This document shows, one piece after another, positions 1 to 12,006 of a stretch of DNA of 64,000 nucleotides (its first letter is position 1; each line of letters begins with the position of its first letter). The notes beneath the pieces are model-generated. The model was given only the letters and a program-made list of their open reading frames with translations, was not told where the DNA came from and ran no database searches. The stretch spans positions 23,588,819 to 23,652,818 of the forward strand of contig OY986439.1 in assembly GCA_963920525.1 (NCBI GenBank), read 5' to 3'. Both the position numbers and the translations under genes were made by a program. The stretch comes from Dichetophora obliterata. Taxonomy: Eukaryota; Arthropoda; Insecta; Diptera; Sciomyzidae.

Positions 1-744
1 AAATATTATAAAATCTCTAAATTTTTTATTTATAATTGCTGTCTGTTTTAAATATGCCCTCCGGAGACGTTTTTTCTTTGTGCGTTTTGTCTCTCTCTAT
101 TAATTTTAACCCATTCATTTGTGATAATTTCTTAATTTTCATACTAACATATTTTTTTTGTCTCGAACGTAATCTGTATTTTCCCCTCGTTTTCAAATTG
201 ATTTTCAACATTAAGCATATTTCGTGTTATAGTTGTTAAGTTTTTTCAAGTAATTTACAGCTATTCTATTTTGTTCTGAAATATTTCCCCTCTCCGTGCG
301 TGCTTTTGGAATGTGTACTAAATTAAAAATAAATTTGGGTTACATTTTTATTTTCAGTCGTGAGGAGATGTGTGTTTAGGTATATTCTATAGATAGGTGA
401 GAGCGGGCAGAGACAATACGGTCGCAGTGTGTAATTTTTGTATGTGTTAAACGTAACATTAAAATTTGGTTGTGACACAATTTTGCGAAAATGTATTCAA
501 TTAGGCTTACAAACAAAATATCTGCATTTAATACATCTTTTTACATAATTATACATAGTTTAGAAATTATAAAAGAATATAAAATTTATTTAAGTAGGCT
601 AGTCAAATAAACTCAAATAAGAAGAAGAATAATTAATTTTTTTTACTATATAAATACTTATGATACAACCACTGAAGAGATTTTGCATTTTGCTTTTCAA
701 AATCCTAACCTTTAAGTTTACTTGTTCCATTCCATTACTCACCG
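1..744. other. AT-rich intergenic sequence
   Basis: No coding sequence, RNA gene or clear repeat structure is visible here. Open frames are short, AT-driven and occur on both strands without recognisable motifs. Confidence 0.5.
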
Positions 745-3020
745 ACTTTGAAAACAAAATTTTGAGAAAATTGCGTTCAAAGGAATTATTTAAGTCATTC
801 AAAATAATTTTTTTGAATTCATGACTTCAAGTTTTAAAATCAGTAATCGTTTTGAAGTCATAATTTTTGATTCCAAATGAATCAGTTAATTGACATTTTT
901 GTTGCAGTCTTTTAATTCATTCACTATGATTGAAGTGTTGTCATTCCTGGGTTCATTGTTTGCATTCAATTGTAATCAATTTGAAGTCAATGAAATCATT
1001 AGAAATGAGTTGATATCATGTTTTAAATCCATCAAATTGTGAAATTACTTGAAGTCAATTGAAGTCTTTTAATCGCATTCAAAAATTTTGAAGTCATTTT
1101 GTATGCAAAATAAAGTTTTGCTTATTCAAGCAAAATTAAGCCTGAAAGTAAAGGTAGAACAAAGATTTTGTTGTTTTTTGAGGGAGTACTAACCCATATA
1201 CACTAAATTTTTGTACTAAAACGACATGAAATATTTATTATTTTCCCTCGGTCATGATTTAATTAATTTTTAAAGATCTTTTAAAGATTTGACTTCACAT
1301 TGACTTCAAAGACTTCAACAAATACTTGAAGAAATTTTGAGAAAAATACGTTCAAAGGAATTATTTAAGTCATCCAATCATTTTTGATTTCATGACTTCA
1401 AGTTTCAATAACCTTTATGAAGTCATGCATTTAAAATCAATTGGTTAACATTTCTGTTGAAATATTTTTAATTCATTCACTATGATTGAAGTCATGATTC
1501 TTGGATTCATTGATTGCATTCAATTGTAATCAATTTGAAGTCAATGAAACCATTAGAAATGAGTTGATATCATGTTTTAAATCACCAAATTCTGGAAAAA
1601 CTTGAAGTCAATTGAAGTCTTTTGATTGCATTCGAAAGTTTTTAAAGACATTTTGTATGCAAAATAAAGTTTTGCTTATTCAAGCAAAATTAAGCATTGA
1701 AAGTAAAGGTAGAACAAAGATTTTGTGGTTTTTTTGGGGGAACACTAACCCAGATACTCTAATTTTTTGTACTAAAACGATAAAAGAATATTTAATGATT
1801 TCCCTCGGTCACGATTTAATTCATTTTTAAAGATTTCCATCATGTGACTTCACATTGACTTCAAAGACTTCAAAGACTTCAACAAATACTTAAAGAAATT
1901 TTGAGAAAAATACGTTCAAAGGAATTATTTAAGTCATCCAATCATTTTTTGATTTCGTGACTTCAAGTTTTTAAATCAATAATCTTTATGAAGTCATGCA
2001 TTTGAAATCAATTGGTCAACATTTCTGTTAAATTTTTCTAATTCATTCACTATGATTGAAGTCATGGTTCTTGGATTCATTGATTGCTTTCAATTGTAAT
2101 CGATTTGAAGTGAATGAAATCGTTAGAAATGAGTTGATATTATGTTTTAAATCACCAAATTGTGGAATTACTTGAAGTCAATTGAAATCTTTTTATCACA
2201 TTCAAACATTTTTGAAGTAATTTTGTATACAAAATAAAGTTTCGCTTATTTAAGCAAAATTAAACCTTGAAAGTGAAGGTAGAACAAAGATTTTGTTTTT
2301 TTTTTTGGGAACACTAACCCACATACATTAAATTTTTGTACTAAAACGATAAGGAATATTTAATGTTTTCCCTTTTTCATGATTTAATTCATTTTGAAAT
2401 ATTTCAATCATTTGACTTTAAGGAATTCACATTGACTTCAAATGCTTCAACAAAGACTTGAAAAAATTTGGGAAAAATGCGTCCAAAGGAATTATTTAAG
2501 TCATCCAATCATTTTTGATTTAATGACTTCAAGTTGTAGAATTAATAATCTTTATGAAGTCATGCATTTGTAATCAATTGGTTAACATTCTGTTGAAGTA
2601 TTTTAATTCATTCGCTATGATTGAAGTCGTGGTTCTTGGATTCGTTCGTTGATTGCATTCAATTGTAATCAATTTGATGGCAATGATTGATATCATGTTT
2701 TAAATCACCAAATTTTGGAATTACTTGAAGTCAATTGAAGTCATTTGATTGCTTTCATCTGTCTTTTGATTTGTATGCAAAATAAAGTTTTGCTTTTTCA
2801 AGCAAAACTAGGTCTTGAAAGTAAAAGTAGAACAAAGGTTTTGTTTTTTTTTTTGGGAGAACATTAACCCAGATACACTAAATTTTTGTACTAAAACCAT
2901 TAAGGAATATTTAATGAATTCCCTCGGCCATGATTTAATTCAGTTTGAAAGATTTTAATCATTTGACTTCGAAGACTTCCATTGACTTCAAAGACTTCAC
3001 ATTGACTTCAAAAAGTTCAA
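745..3020. repeat. Tandem array of about four 565-bp units
   Basis: Anchors of the form TTTTGAGAAAAATACGTTCA recur near 755, 1335, 1899 and 2466, a spacing of 564-580 bp. Each unit carries the same ordered landmarks: a TGACTTCAAG block, a TTTATGAAGTCATGC block, AATTGTAATCAATTTGAAG, an ATAAAGTTTTGCTTATTCAAGCA palindrome-like block and an ACTAACCCA block. Units differ by substitutions and small indels, so the array is old. Both orientations of the motif TGACTTCA/TGAAGTCA are strongly over-represented. No protein is encoded. Confidence 0.9.
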
Positions 3021-3498
3021 CAAAGTCTGTCGGTGCTTGCAATCTTTTTAAAAGAATTAAGATGTGTAAGTTATTTGGTTTTGCAGTCATGACTGCTATT
3101 TCAATGTCAATGAAGTCAGCAATGACTTCAACTTCTATTATGCATTCAATAACTCAAAAATGATTTCAGGACTTCTTGTGTTGCAGTCACTGCAATCAAA
3201 AATGATTTAAAGATAGCAATCATTACCTGAAGTCATTGGCTATGAAGTCACTGATTGCAATTCGAAAGTAAGGGCAATCTTTTACAACACTGAAATACAC
3301 TTGTTTTTGAGAATATTTTTTGAATGGATATGAAAGTTTCAGAAAATATACTTAAACATAAGTTTTAATTAAATGAGTTTAAATAATTTTTAAAAGTTGT
3401 AGTGGTTACAATTTTTATTTTAAAATTGTTTTTAATAATCAAAATATTTCTTTAAAAATTTAATTATTACGTAGGACAAGTTTTTAATTGTATATTTA
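3021..3498. other. Degenerate flank of the tandem array and AT-rich DNA
   Basis: From 3050 to 3260 short TGACTTCA, TGCAATCA and GAAGTCA words continue irregularly without a regular period. After 3260 the sequence is plain AT-rich DNA with no gene. Confidence 0.4.
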
Positions 3499-4535
3499 CT
3501 AGGGAAGTCAATCCCGGGATTCCGGACGATTTAAGCCCCTATAAATCCCCTGATTTTCTTTTCGGGATCCCGGGATTTTTAAATAAAAAATTTCTGCATT
3601 TGCATTTCATGTAAATTACAATTTGCATTACAAATATTCATGTCAATGCAACGATTACAATTTAAGTTGATATGAATATAGAATTAGAAAAACCTTTTGT
3701 TGAGGATGAAAAAGATTGTTAGGACGATGAGTGTGAATCACTGGTGCAAAGACTTTGTTTTAGAAGAATACGATAACAATATAAAAAACTTCCTACGACT
3801 TGGAGGCAATTGTCAAAAATTGATTTAAACAATAAAATTGTTAACAATATACATTTGTTAAACATTTTTATTCAATATTTCTTTTTCTAAAAATTCAGTA
3901 CTTTGGCTTTAAAATGAGAAAAGAAAAAAGTTTGCAGTTCTAATAGAACCGAAGTTATTAAATTTTAAAAATGAATCTTCAAGCCAAAAAACACGCTTTT
4001 CTCGAATTTTCGATCACTTGTATTATCGAAAATATGCGAACAAAAAAAATCGTCGGACACGTATCTCTTATTTTTCGATATAGAATCCGTAAAAATCGGA
4101 GGTGTGTCAGTCAAAAAGTGTTGGGTTTGTAAAAGAATTGCTCTTATATGAAAAAAAGTAAACACATTTTTAGTTTTTCTTTTTTTTTTTATTAGACAAG
4201 TCCGTCCATTCGTCGAAAATGATAGAAAAACGACCATTGTTTGATTTTACTTCTTAAAAAAGTGCGATGAACTCATCCACCACGAAGAGTTTTCCATAAA
4301 TAATCGTTTATTTTGAAAATATTTTTATATGCTAAAACCTAACAACAAAAATGTAAAAAATTAAAAATTTCAAGTATTCGAAAATGTCAAATAACCCGAC
4401 AAGAAAAAACCGGTTTTCAGATATCAGAATTTCAGAATCAGAAATTGTTAATTAAAAGAAAAAACTGAAAAAATCGAAACATCAATAAAAATCCGGTTTC
4501 TCGAATAACCCGAAACCGGGAATGGCAACACTACT
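3499..4535. mobile_element. Candidate DNA element with CCCGGGATT-type ends
   Basis: The left edge reads ACTAGGGAAGTCAATCCCGG, and the right edge near 4510-4535 contains CCGGGAATGGCAACACTACT, an imperfect inverted match. Internal CCCGGGATCCCGGGATTT words resemble those at 37.63-39.49, 46.0 and 50.0 kb. No transposase is visible and no clean target-site duplication was found, so the boundaries are tentative. The best guess is a degenerate non-autonomous element. Confidence 0.35.
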
Positions 4536-4677
4536 TGAAATACTTTTTGCAATAATATATTTCAAAGAACTTTCTGAAATTTCTTTATTAAGATCATTAG
4601 TGAAAATCTTAAAAAATTGTAAGGAAAAATAAAAAAGTTTATCTCCAAACTTATTTTTTTTTTTAAATTGATGGAAC

Positions 4678-5238
4678 TATGTATATTGGGGCGGGTCGAT
4701 TTAAAAGTCGCCCATTGCTCAGTGAAAATCGTATTCTAGGGATCAAAATAAGAAACCTTGCCCGAGGAACTATACCTCTAAAACGAATTGTAAAGCCCCA
4801 ACTATTGACTTTTGTCCCGTAGGGTCAAATTTTGAAAAATCCCTCTTTGACCCATTTAAAGTGCCCCAATCGAGCCCAAAGGTATGACCGACCCCCACTA
4901 ACTTTGAAGGGACGATCCACCCATGCCAGTGGCGACCCCATTTCGCTGATTTTTTCATGTAAAGTGCCAAAAATGGTGGGGTTCCAGGGGTGTGCTACTG
5001 GCATGGGTGGATCGACCCTCCAAAGTTAGAAGGGGTCGGTCATACATTTGGACTCGATTGGGGCACTCTAAATGGGTCAAAGAGGGATTTTTCAAAATTT
5101 GACCCTACTGTACAAAAGCCAAAAGTTGGGGCATTAGAATTCGTTTTAGAGGCATAGTTCCTCGGGCAAAGTTTCTTTGTAATATTTAAAAACGGGAGAT
5201 TTTTTGCCTCCCCGCAAATCGACTCGGCCTATGTATAT
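4678..5238. mobile_element. Foldback element, about 540 bp, nearly complete palindrome
   Basis: Left arm 4687-4940 and right arm 4985-5229 are inverted copies with only scattered mismatches. Shared words include TCGATTT at the tips, GACCCATTTA(A/G)AGTGCCCC and CCACCCATGCCAGT. The element is flanked by the direct repeat TATGTATAT (4678-4686 and 5230-5238), consistent with an 8-9 bp target duplication. It has unusually high GC for the window and no coding capacity. An 8-bp duplication fits hAT or P-type elements, but the superfamily is not settled. Confidence 0.85.
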
Positions 5239-5302
5239 ACTAAAGGTAGATTGAAAAATTTGTTTTTAAAGCAATTCTTGGCATAGTTTCATTATTCTTC
5301 AT

Positions 5303-5472
5303 TTAGGCTGCCCGCAGAGTAAACGCCGAAGCAAGCAGGCAGGCAGACAGGCGCAGGCTGTAACCTGCAAAGAAACGAGATAAAAATAACTTTTTTCTCG
5401 CTGGTTCACATAGTTTTCCTGCTCCTGTCTGCCTGCCTGTCTGATTCGGTGCTTACTCTGTTTGCAACCTTA
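5303..5472. mobile_element. PIF/Harbinger-like MITE, copy 1
   Basis: A 164-bp inverted-repeat element (5306-5469) flanked by TTA on both sides. The tips are GGCTGCCCGCAGAGTAAACG and the inverted form of GGTTGCAAACAGAGTAAGCA. The arms carry (GGCA)n/(TGCC)n tracts. Two relatives lie at 54.99 and 58.37 kb. A TWA target duplication with GG-starting tips is what PIF/Harbinger elements show, so the superfamily call rests on that resemblance. Confidence 0.75.
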
Positions 5473-6650
5473 GTCACTATGACATTGAAATGATTTACCA
5501 CCAAAAATTATACAAAAAATCACTCAAGTTATCGCCTACCTGTTGCCCTTGACATCGTCAAAGACTTAAAATTCGTTCCATGTAAATGCATTATAAATGT
5601 ATTAAAAAAATGTTAAATTTATCTAAGCCTAATTGAATCTTAAAAAAGTTCATCATCATAGAAATAAGCTCATTAAATTAAATCATTTTTTTACAACCTT
5701 ATCTTAATACAGTTTTATTTTAAATCGAATAACCGGATAGGCGTCAGTCAAAATACATGCTACCGTGCGCCATCGCTGATTTCATATACTTTTTAACAAT
5801 GAAACGTAACATTTTTTTTTTCTCTTAGCAAGAACGACTTTTTTTCTTATTTCTCTGTGCAACTTTACGTTTGTGAAATATAAGTGGAACGTACAACAAT
5901 AATAATAAGCTAAAATGAAGTCATACACCTTAGCAACATAAACAAAAACAACAACAAAAACAAAAGGAAAAAAAACCATGCATTAAACAACAGTGTTACG
6001 TCATACAAATATATCTGTGAATGATATAATTCACCGTGTGTTAATAGAGCGAAAAAAATGTCATTCTATTTTAATAACACCTTTTATCACCATAGCAGCT
6101 TTGTGGAATACAAAATTACTTATGCTATAGAAGTATGTGTATCAAATAGCCGAGCAAGTGTTAATATTTGGTTTGAAATAATTCTTTAAGCATCTTAAAA
6201 ATAACACAAAAAGAAAATCTTCCTCATGTTACTGATGTCAGTTGATGTTTTCTACCTTTTTTGACACTTTGGCAATTTTCGTTAATTTTGTTAGAAGAAG
6301 CCAGCTCGTTTTAAGCAAAGGCCGACGACCATCAAAGCTTGAAAGATTACGCTCAATTATCTCTAAATGAGCTAATGCTTAACTCTGCCAAATTTTGCAG
6401 GCAAATAAATCATATCAATATTCATTGTTCAAGTTCTTTCTATAATAGTTTTTAATTTGCATAGTTCATCAAACTTGTTTTACCTGCTCTTCCTTCCTAC
6501 TTGGCTTACAAGCTTGCTTTTTCAAAGTCAAGCTAATGGCTACATGCTCTTCGGCGTCATAAATCACAATTAAGTTATGTATTCGGTGGCGAAAACAGAA
6601 TTCATACTTTTATTTTAAAATTCTTATTTGTGATTATATTTAATTCGTAA
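5473..6650. other. Intergenic AT-rich sequence
   Basis: No gene or named repeat recognised. Open frames here are short and dominated by A/T homopolymers. Confidence 0.45.
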
Positions 6651-7000
6651 ATAAAAAAACCACTATTTACGATATTTTCACCTACTTTTGTACTGGAGCC
6701 TATCATAAAGGTACATTTTAAAAAAAAACCCACTAGATATCTCAATTCAACATTAAAAACAACTTATGCATGCAAATTTTCGAAGAGACCAGACACGTAC
6801 AGGAGTAGAAATAAAAAACCATTATTTACAATATTTCGACTTTTCGCCCATCGTACGGTACAATTTTGTACAAATACAATAGCTATCGATTAAACATAAA
6901 AAGTAACTTGAGCATCTAAATTTTCGAAGAGATCAAATTCGTAGAGGAGTGGAGCATAGAAATAAAAAAAAATTATATTCAATATTTTCGACTAATTAAC
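6651..7000. repeat. Tandem repeat, about 155-bp unit, two copies plus
   Basis: The words AATAAAAAACCA(C/T)TATTTAC and ATTTTCGAAGAGA(C/T)CA recur at a spacing of about 150-160 bp (6651, 6811, partial at 6961). The copies are diverged. No coding content. Confidence 0.6.
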
Positions 7001-7082
7001 GTTTTTTTTTCTTCAGATTACTAGAAGGGTTGAAATCGTGTCAACATGGAAGCATCCTTTTTTAAGCACCCTCACTCCACCA

Positions 7083-7258
7083 GCCTGTAATTTTTTCGAT
7101 TTTTAATTTTTTTTATTTTTTTTATTTTTTTTATTTTTTTTTTAATTTTTTTTAATTTTTTTTAATTTTTTTTTAAGTTTTTTATTTTTTAATTTGTTTT
7201 TTTTAATTATTTTATTTATTTTTTAATGTTTTTTTATGTTTTTTTAATTTTTTTTTTC
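7083..7258. repeat. T-rich low-complexity array
   Basis: Runs of seven to nine T separated by A, AA or G form an irregular minisatellite. Similar A-rich arrays sit inside the TTAACCC elements at 28.2 and 56.6 kb, but no flanking TTAACCC ends were found here. Confidence 0.8.
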
Positions 7259-7305
7259 TACAATATTTTGGAAATATTAATAACCACATAATAAAAAATG
7301 GATAC

Positions 7306-7555
7306 TAACAGCCCTATTCTTTCAAAGTAACAATTGTTACCCAGTATTTTTAATATTTCTATATGTTTGTTGTAATTTTTTGATTTCAAAATAATATTTG
7401 AAGCTAAAAAATTATAAATTTTGATAAAAATTGTCACTAGCTTTTGAGATAGTGACAATATCATTAAACAATTTTTGTTTTTTAGATTCAAATTTTGTTT
7501 TGGAAAACAAAAATTACAACAAACACATATAAATATTAAAAATACTGGGTAATAC
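7306..7555. mobile_element. ACAGCCCTATT palindromic MITE, right end truncated
   Basis: The left tip after TAA reads CAGCCCTATTCTTTCAAAGT. The body is a diverged palindrome centred near 7430, and the right arm stops at ACTGGGTAA before reaching the tip. Homologues lie at 54068-54338 (complete, flanked by TAA) and 54782-54976 (partial). No coding capacity. Confidence 0.75.
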
Positions 7556-7600
7556 TCAGGAGGTAGTGGGATCGATTCCCACAGTGAGCGGAGCAAATGA
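7556..7600 (+). other. tRNA-like T-arm remnant
   Basis: GTGGG-ATCGATT-CCCAC forms a perfect 5-bp stem with a 7-base loop, as in a tRNA T-arm, followed by AGTGAGCGGAGC. The loop differs from the usual TTCGANN at its first base. No D-arm or anticodon arm is visible upstream, where the truncated MITE lies. It may be a short SINE fragment. This is a weak call. Confidence 0.3.
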
Positions 7601-8513
7601 TTTTTTTAATTTTATTTTTATTTTTAATTTTTTTATATTTTAGGGAAATGCAACAAATTCAGCTTTTCCAAAAAGTAATGAAGATAAAAATCTCTTTCAG
7701 TTGCAAAATTACGTTTTTAAAATTAAAAATGAAGAACTTTATATTCGTTTAGAAGATTTTATTTTCATTATTAAATGCCAGGAAAAAAGTTAGTTTTTGC
7801 AGAAAAGCATATTGAATTGAATTTAGCTTGTGTGGACGGAACTTCATTGTTATACGATATTTATTTCCAAAGCTATTGGATATCAAAAATTTGGCTTGTA
7901 TGGGTGGAGCCACACCCCCTTGTTCAATGACCGTCTCAGCTTTCTAGTAGAAGGATATCACCCAATAGTAATTACATACTGAATTTCGTTGTTATACGAC
8001 ATTTAGTTCCAAAGCTATCTGATATCAAAAATTTAAAGTGTATGGGCGGAGCCACACCCTTTTTCCAAAGCCTATCCCAGTTTTCCAGTAGAAGGATATC
8101 ACCAAGTGGCAACTCCATACTGAGTTTAATTATTATACGCCATTTAGTTCCAAAGCTATTCGATATCATAAATTTGAATTGTATGGGCGGTGCCACACCC
8201 CTTTGGCACGAAAGGCACGACTAAACAGTACGTTCTAACCGAGTTTCATTAATGTGTGACTTATTAAGCTTGAAAGTTATACTGAAAATTTGGGCTGCTG
8301 AAAAAGTGCCACGCCCTACGTCCAACGCCCATAAAATTTTACCAGTAGAACGGCAAGTGAAGGTCAAATACCGAATTCCGTTGCTGTGCGACCTATAATT
8401 CCAAAGCTATTCGAACATATCCAACAAATAAAAGATCCTTAAAATCGGTCCAGCCGTTCTTGAGTTATAAATGGTGTAACAAACCCGACTTTGTTTTATA
8501 TACATATATAGAT
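7601..8513 (+). mobile_element. Probable 3' end of a non-LTR retrotransposon
   Basis: Three diverged copies of a 141-bp unit carry TATGGGCGGAGCCACACCC at 7899, 8041 and 8182. Downstream are the words GGTCCAGCCGTTCTTGAGTT and ACCCGACTTTGTTTTATAT, ending in TATATAGATT at 8513. This style of tail (a 'cursor' sentence ending in a short TATATAGATT) is familiar from RTE-like insect retrotransposons, but no reverse transcriptase reads into it here. Clade assignment is inference. Confidence 0.5.
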
Positions 8514-9205
8514 TAATAAAGTTTTGTTCTTTTTTTTCTTTTCATGTTTTTTTAATATATAACACTCTGTTGATTTGCATATCTACATATGTAATCGGTG
8601 CTTCATTATAAGTTTATTCTTGTTAGCACTTAAGCAAATTGATAATAAAAATAAATAAAAATAAATAAATAAAAGTCAAGTTTCAACAGCTTTAACTTTA
8701 GTATCCGAATTTTGATTTTTTTAATTTTTTGCACAAAATAGCTCACAACTATCCTTAATCTATTTCTCGGCGATTTTTTTAAAACTTGCATTTTTAAATT
8801 TTTTGGAATTTTTTTCGTAAAAATACCCAAACTCGAAGTTTCCAGAAATGTACACTTCTACCGAAAAATTTCATAACGAGCAGATTATTTAACGTAATCC
8901 CACAATTTTTTGTATCTGTTTTGAATATAGTTTAAGAAAATATTTCAATGAAATATTTTTAAATTTGAATTTTTGCGATTTTTTTAATGCAACAAGGAAA
9001 AAAAATAGATTTCTTTCGAAAAGTAAAAAGTCACAACTCTAGTAGTTTTTGTCTAATTTCCATGTTTGAGAGCACATTTTGAAGAAAAATTAAATAAAAA
9101 ACGAGACGCGTACCAGTTTTTTTTTAAATATGCACTTAAAAAAAGTTATTGAGATTTTTTAGAAAAAAGAGAGCACTTTTTTCAGATATAAATCAGATTT
9201 TCAAC
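8514..9205. other. AT-rich intergenic sequence
   Basis: No gene or repeat recognised. Short open frames on either strand are lysine/phenylalanine-rich, as expected from A/T homopolymers. Confidence 0.45.
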
Positions 9206-12006
9206 TTAAGGGGTCCTCTGGTAATCTATGCCAAATTTTAGCCTTTTTTCAAAATATTGTGGAAAGAGAACGAGTAAAGATATTTTAGTTTCGTTTTTGA
9301 TTTGGGTAGCTTAATTTATTGAAAAAAATACAAAATTTTGAAAAAGTGAATTTATGGACCGTTCAGAAAGTTCTCGGCCTGGTAACGAGGTTCTCCGGAA
9401 AAAAGTTGGGTCCAAATTGCGCACGATTCCAAGAGTAAACATCGTCTGAAAAAAAAAATATTCAGTTACTTAGAATGAATGTCCCTATAGCCCCTACCTC
9501 GGAAACAAAAATTGAAATTTTTTTAGGGTGGGAGCCGCCACTTTGAAAATGAAAAATCGAATTTCGACCTTTTTTTTTGTAGTCTAGTGTAGAAAAAAAA
9601 TAGTAAACATTATTTTTTCGGCAAGTTTGAGGTAGGGGCTATAGCGGCGTAAATTCTGCGTCGTTTCATGCCTCATATATCAAAATCGGTCAAAAACTGT
9701 TTGAGTTATCGTGCGCAAAGTTTTGAAAAACATGGTTTCGAGAAAAACGCGTTTAAAGTTTTGACTTCAATTTTGAGGCACACAAATGACATTAACACAT
9801 ATTTTTTTAATACAATACTTACGAATATTAATCGGCAATTCCAGCCCCATAAAGTGTGCCTTCCTCCATCTCATAAAACGAGTTTTCCATGGCTTTTTGG
9901 GCTCTGCGGGCTGTGTGACCCTCTTTCGATGATGCGTACGTTTTTAGCTCTGAGCGTTGAAGTCGTTTTCCGTCGCGAGATTCAGCATACATCTCGGCTT
10001 GTGGGCCGATGACAATACCCATTGTTGACATTATTTTTAAAATACTTGTGAAGCCTTCGTTGAAAATGCAGGTTGCCAGAAAATTTGCGATTTCGACTGT
10101 GGTAGCACCACAGTGGATATGTTTCGGCGCAAAGGTCCACAAAAGCGAGTTGAACGATTCGTTACAATTTTGCGTTTCACCTCCAGTGCATCGGTTGAGT
10201 AGATCGTCGGATGATAACGCTTCGTATATGGGCTTCATTACTTGCAGAACCTTTCCATCAAGTGGGGCGTACGTGTGGTGAAATGAGGCTAATGAGCCTT
10301 CTGCTGCTGACTTTTGATAGGCGCACCAGCTGGACTCACCAGGTAGGCAATACATATGTTGTGGATTACTATCACTTGAACTTTTGTGATAATATGTTGA
10401 CCATATTTCTTTTCTCATGTTTTCCACAGAGTCCTTATTACGTCGAATAGCAAGTCCATAGTAAGTAGTCAGCTCGCTTATGACTTTGTCTGTCAGTTTG
10501 CCAGTGCCTTCTCCACCGATGCCTTTGTTTTCTTTTTTGGCCTTGCGCAGCCGTGTGCCCATGCGTTTTTGCACGTGAGCGATGCACTCCTTTTTTTCGA
10601 CAACGGGGTCGCCGTTATACGGATCAAGGTCTATAATGGCCTTGAAGGTTTTGCTGTCGCCATCGCCAATATATTTTTCATATTTTATGCCATATTTTTC
10701 GATCGATGAGGCAAACATTTCCTTCACGGCATCTACCTCCATCTTGCCCGCACTCCCACTGTGGTTGTTTGTGCATGTTTTCTGGTGCGATTCGTACCAT
10801 TCTTCGAAGTCTGCAGAGTCATTTTTTTCCCCCACATTTTGCATGCCTGGCAAAGGCTTGATTTGACAACGGAGTCAACCACTTTTTTGGTATGTTTACC
10901 GACGAGCGTAGTGACACCAAAAAGAGACGAGAATCCCCGTTTTTTCCAGGTGCCATCCCCTGAAACGGTCAGCACTGAGGAGTCACAGTCAGGATTTTTT
11001 TCTTTCTGCTGTTCCTGCTCTTCTTTAACCGCATTCAACAGGCACTGCTTTAGCAGACACATGCATGTTTTTCAAGGTGCCATAGTACGCATCAAGGCAC
11101 AATCCTTGGCATATGTCCATTAATCCGCAGAACATATTAATACCTTCTCTCCCTATTCCAAGCAATCTCATGGCAAATATCAACCGGCGATTTACAACAA
11201 AAGATTTACCGACCACCGGCGAAGAATTAATATACTGTGTAGCTTTACATTGGCACTGCAGACTCACTTTGAAGCCGACTCCACGCATACATGTTTTTCC
11301 AAATCGAATTTTTTGTTTACATTGGGCGCAGATAACCAGAGCAGCAAGCGTTTGGAAAAATGAAAAAAATTCCAAGAAACAGAACTGGAGGTTGTTTTCG
11401 ATGATGACTTCATTGTCTTGCGTTTTCTTCAATTTTTTGGCCGATGTGCTGGCAAAGTCGGTGTCCTCTACTTGGGAGTGCTGGTTTCCACGGAAATGCC
11501 TCTTTTTTGTTCGATACGCGTACTTACGCGGCGCGTTTGGGTGGCTTTTTTTATCCATAGCAAAAAAAAAACACAAAACGATTTTTCTTTTATTTTACAA
11601 CAGCAGTTATCGCGCACGCGTAGCTTTCAGCGTTCGAAAATAAACTGAATCTCGTTCGTTTGCTTCTTTCATGTGAACACCTGGGCTCAAAATCATTTCA
11701 ACCCCTAAATCAAAACATGCATGTATACATACTGCATGTATACATACTGTGTGTGTATATTTTGTAATATCAATACATATTTTGGAAGAATTCCACAGAA
11801 TTTTCGACTAATGACTGCAGGCAAATAAACAACTTTGCTGATGCGTTATTTTGACGAAAACATACCTACACAAAAATGCCTGTATCTCCTAAACTATTTC
11901 GAATTTTGAAAAATCCTTTTGGGAAAATGTTTTTGAGTATCTGAGCAATAGAAATATGAAAAAAAAATCGAAAAAAAATTTTCGGATTACCAGAGGACCC
12001 CCTTAA
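9206..12006 (-). mobile_element. Kolobok-like DNA transposon, 2.8 kb, TTAA-flanked
   Basis: The ends are inverted repeats: GGGGTCCTCTGGTAATC at 9210-9226 and its complement with one extra G at 11985-12002. Each is immediately bordered by TTAA (9206-9209 and 12003-12006). The interior holds a broken transposase on the minus strand (9828-11576). A TTAA target duplication is known for piggyBac and Kolobok. The protein is of the Mutator-like DDE type found in Kolobok and not a piggyBac transposase, so Kolobok is preferred. The 9.3-9.8 kb part is non-coding element sequence. Confidence 0.8.
9828..11576 (-). pseudogene. Kolobok/Mutator-like transposase, frameshifted twice
   Basis: The transposase would cut and paste the surrounding TTAA-flanked element. 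Three overlapping frames give one protein in order. 11576-11025 supplies a basic N-terminus, a CxxC pair (CAQCKQ, CQCK) and the motif VNRRLIFAMRLLGIGREG. 11062-10733 supplies SGDGTWKKRGFSS and GKHTKKVVDSVVKSSLCQAC, the first catalytic-Asp region. 10853-9828 supplies YIGDGDSKTFKAI, CIAHVQKRMGTRLRK and a C-terminal region with CTGGETQNCNESFN. The first and third frames coincide and the middle one is shifted, so there is one indel near 11025-11062 and another near the A/G homopolymers at 10821-10853. No internal stop occurs within the long pieces, so inactivation looks fairly recent. The family is recognised by motif memory; Kolobok versus another Mutator-like lineage is an inference supported by the TTAA flanks. 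Confidence 0.85.

Noticed and set aside
7258..7596. 112-codon minus-strand open frame
   Set aside because: Lies mostly across a palindromic MITE; no motif and the frame is not kept in the other MITE copies.
9668..11643. Plus-strand open frames of 90-176 codons
   Set aside because: Antisense shadows of the Kolobok-like transposase; no independent motifs.
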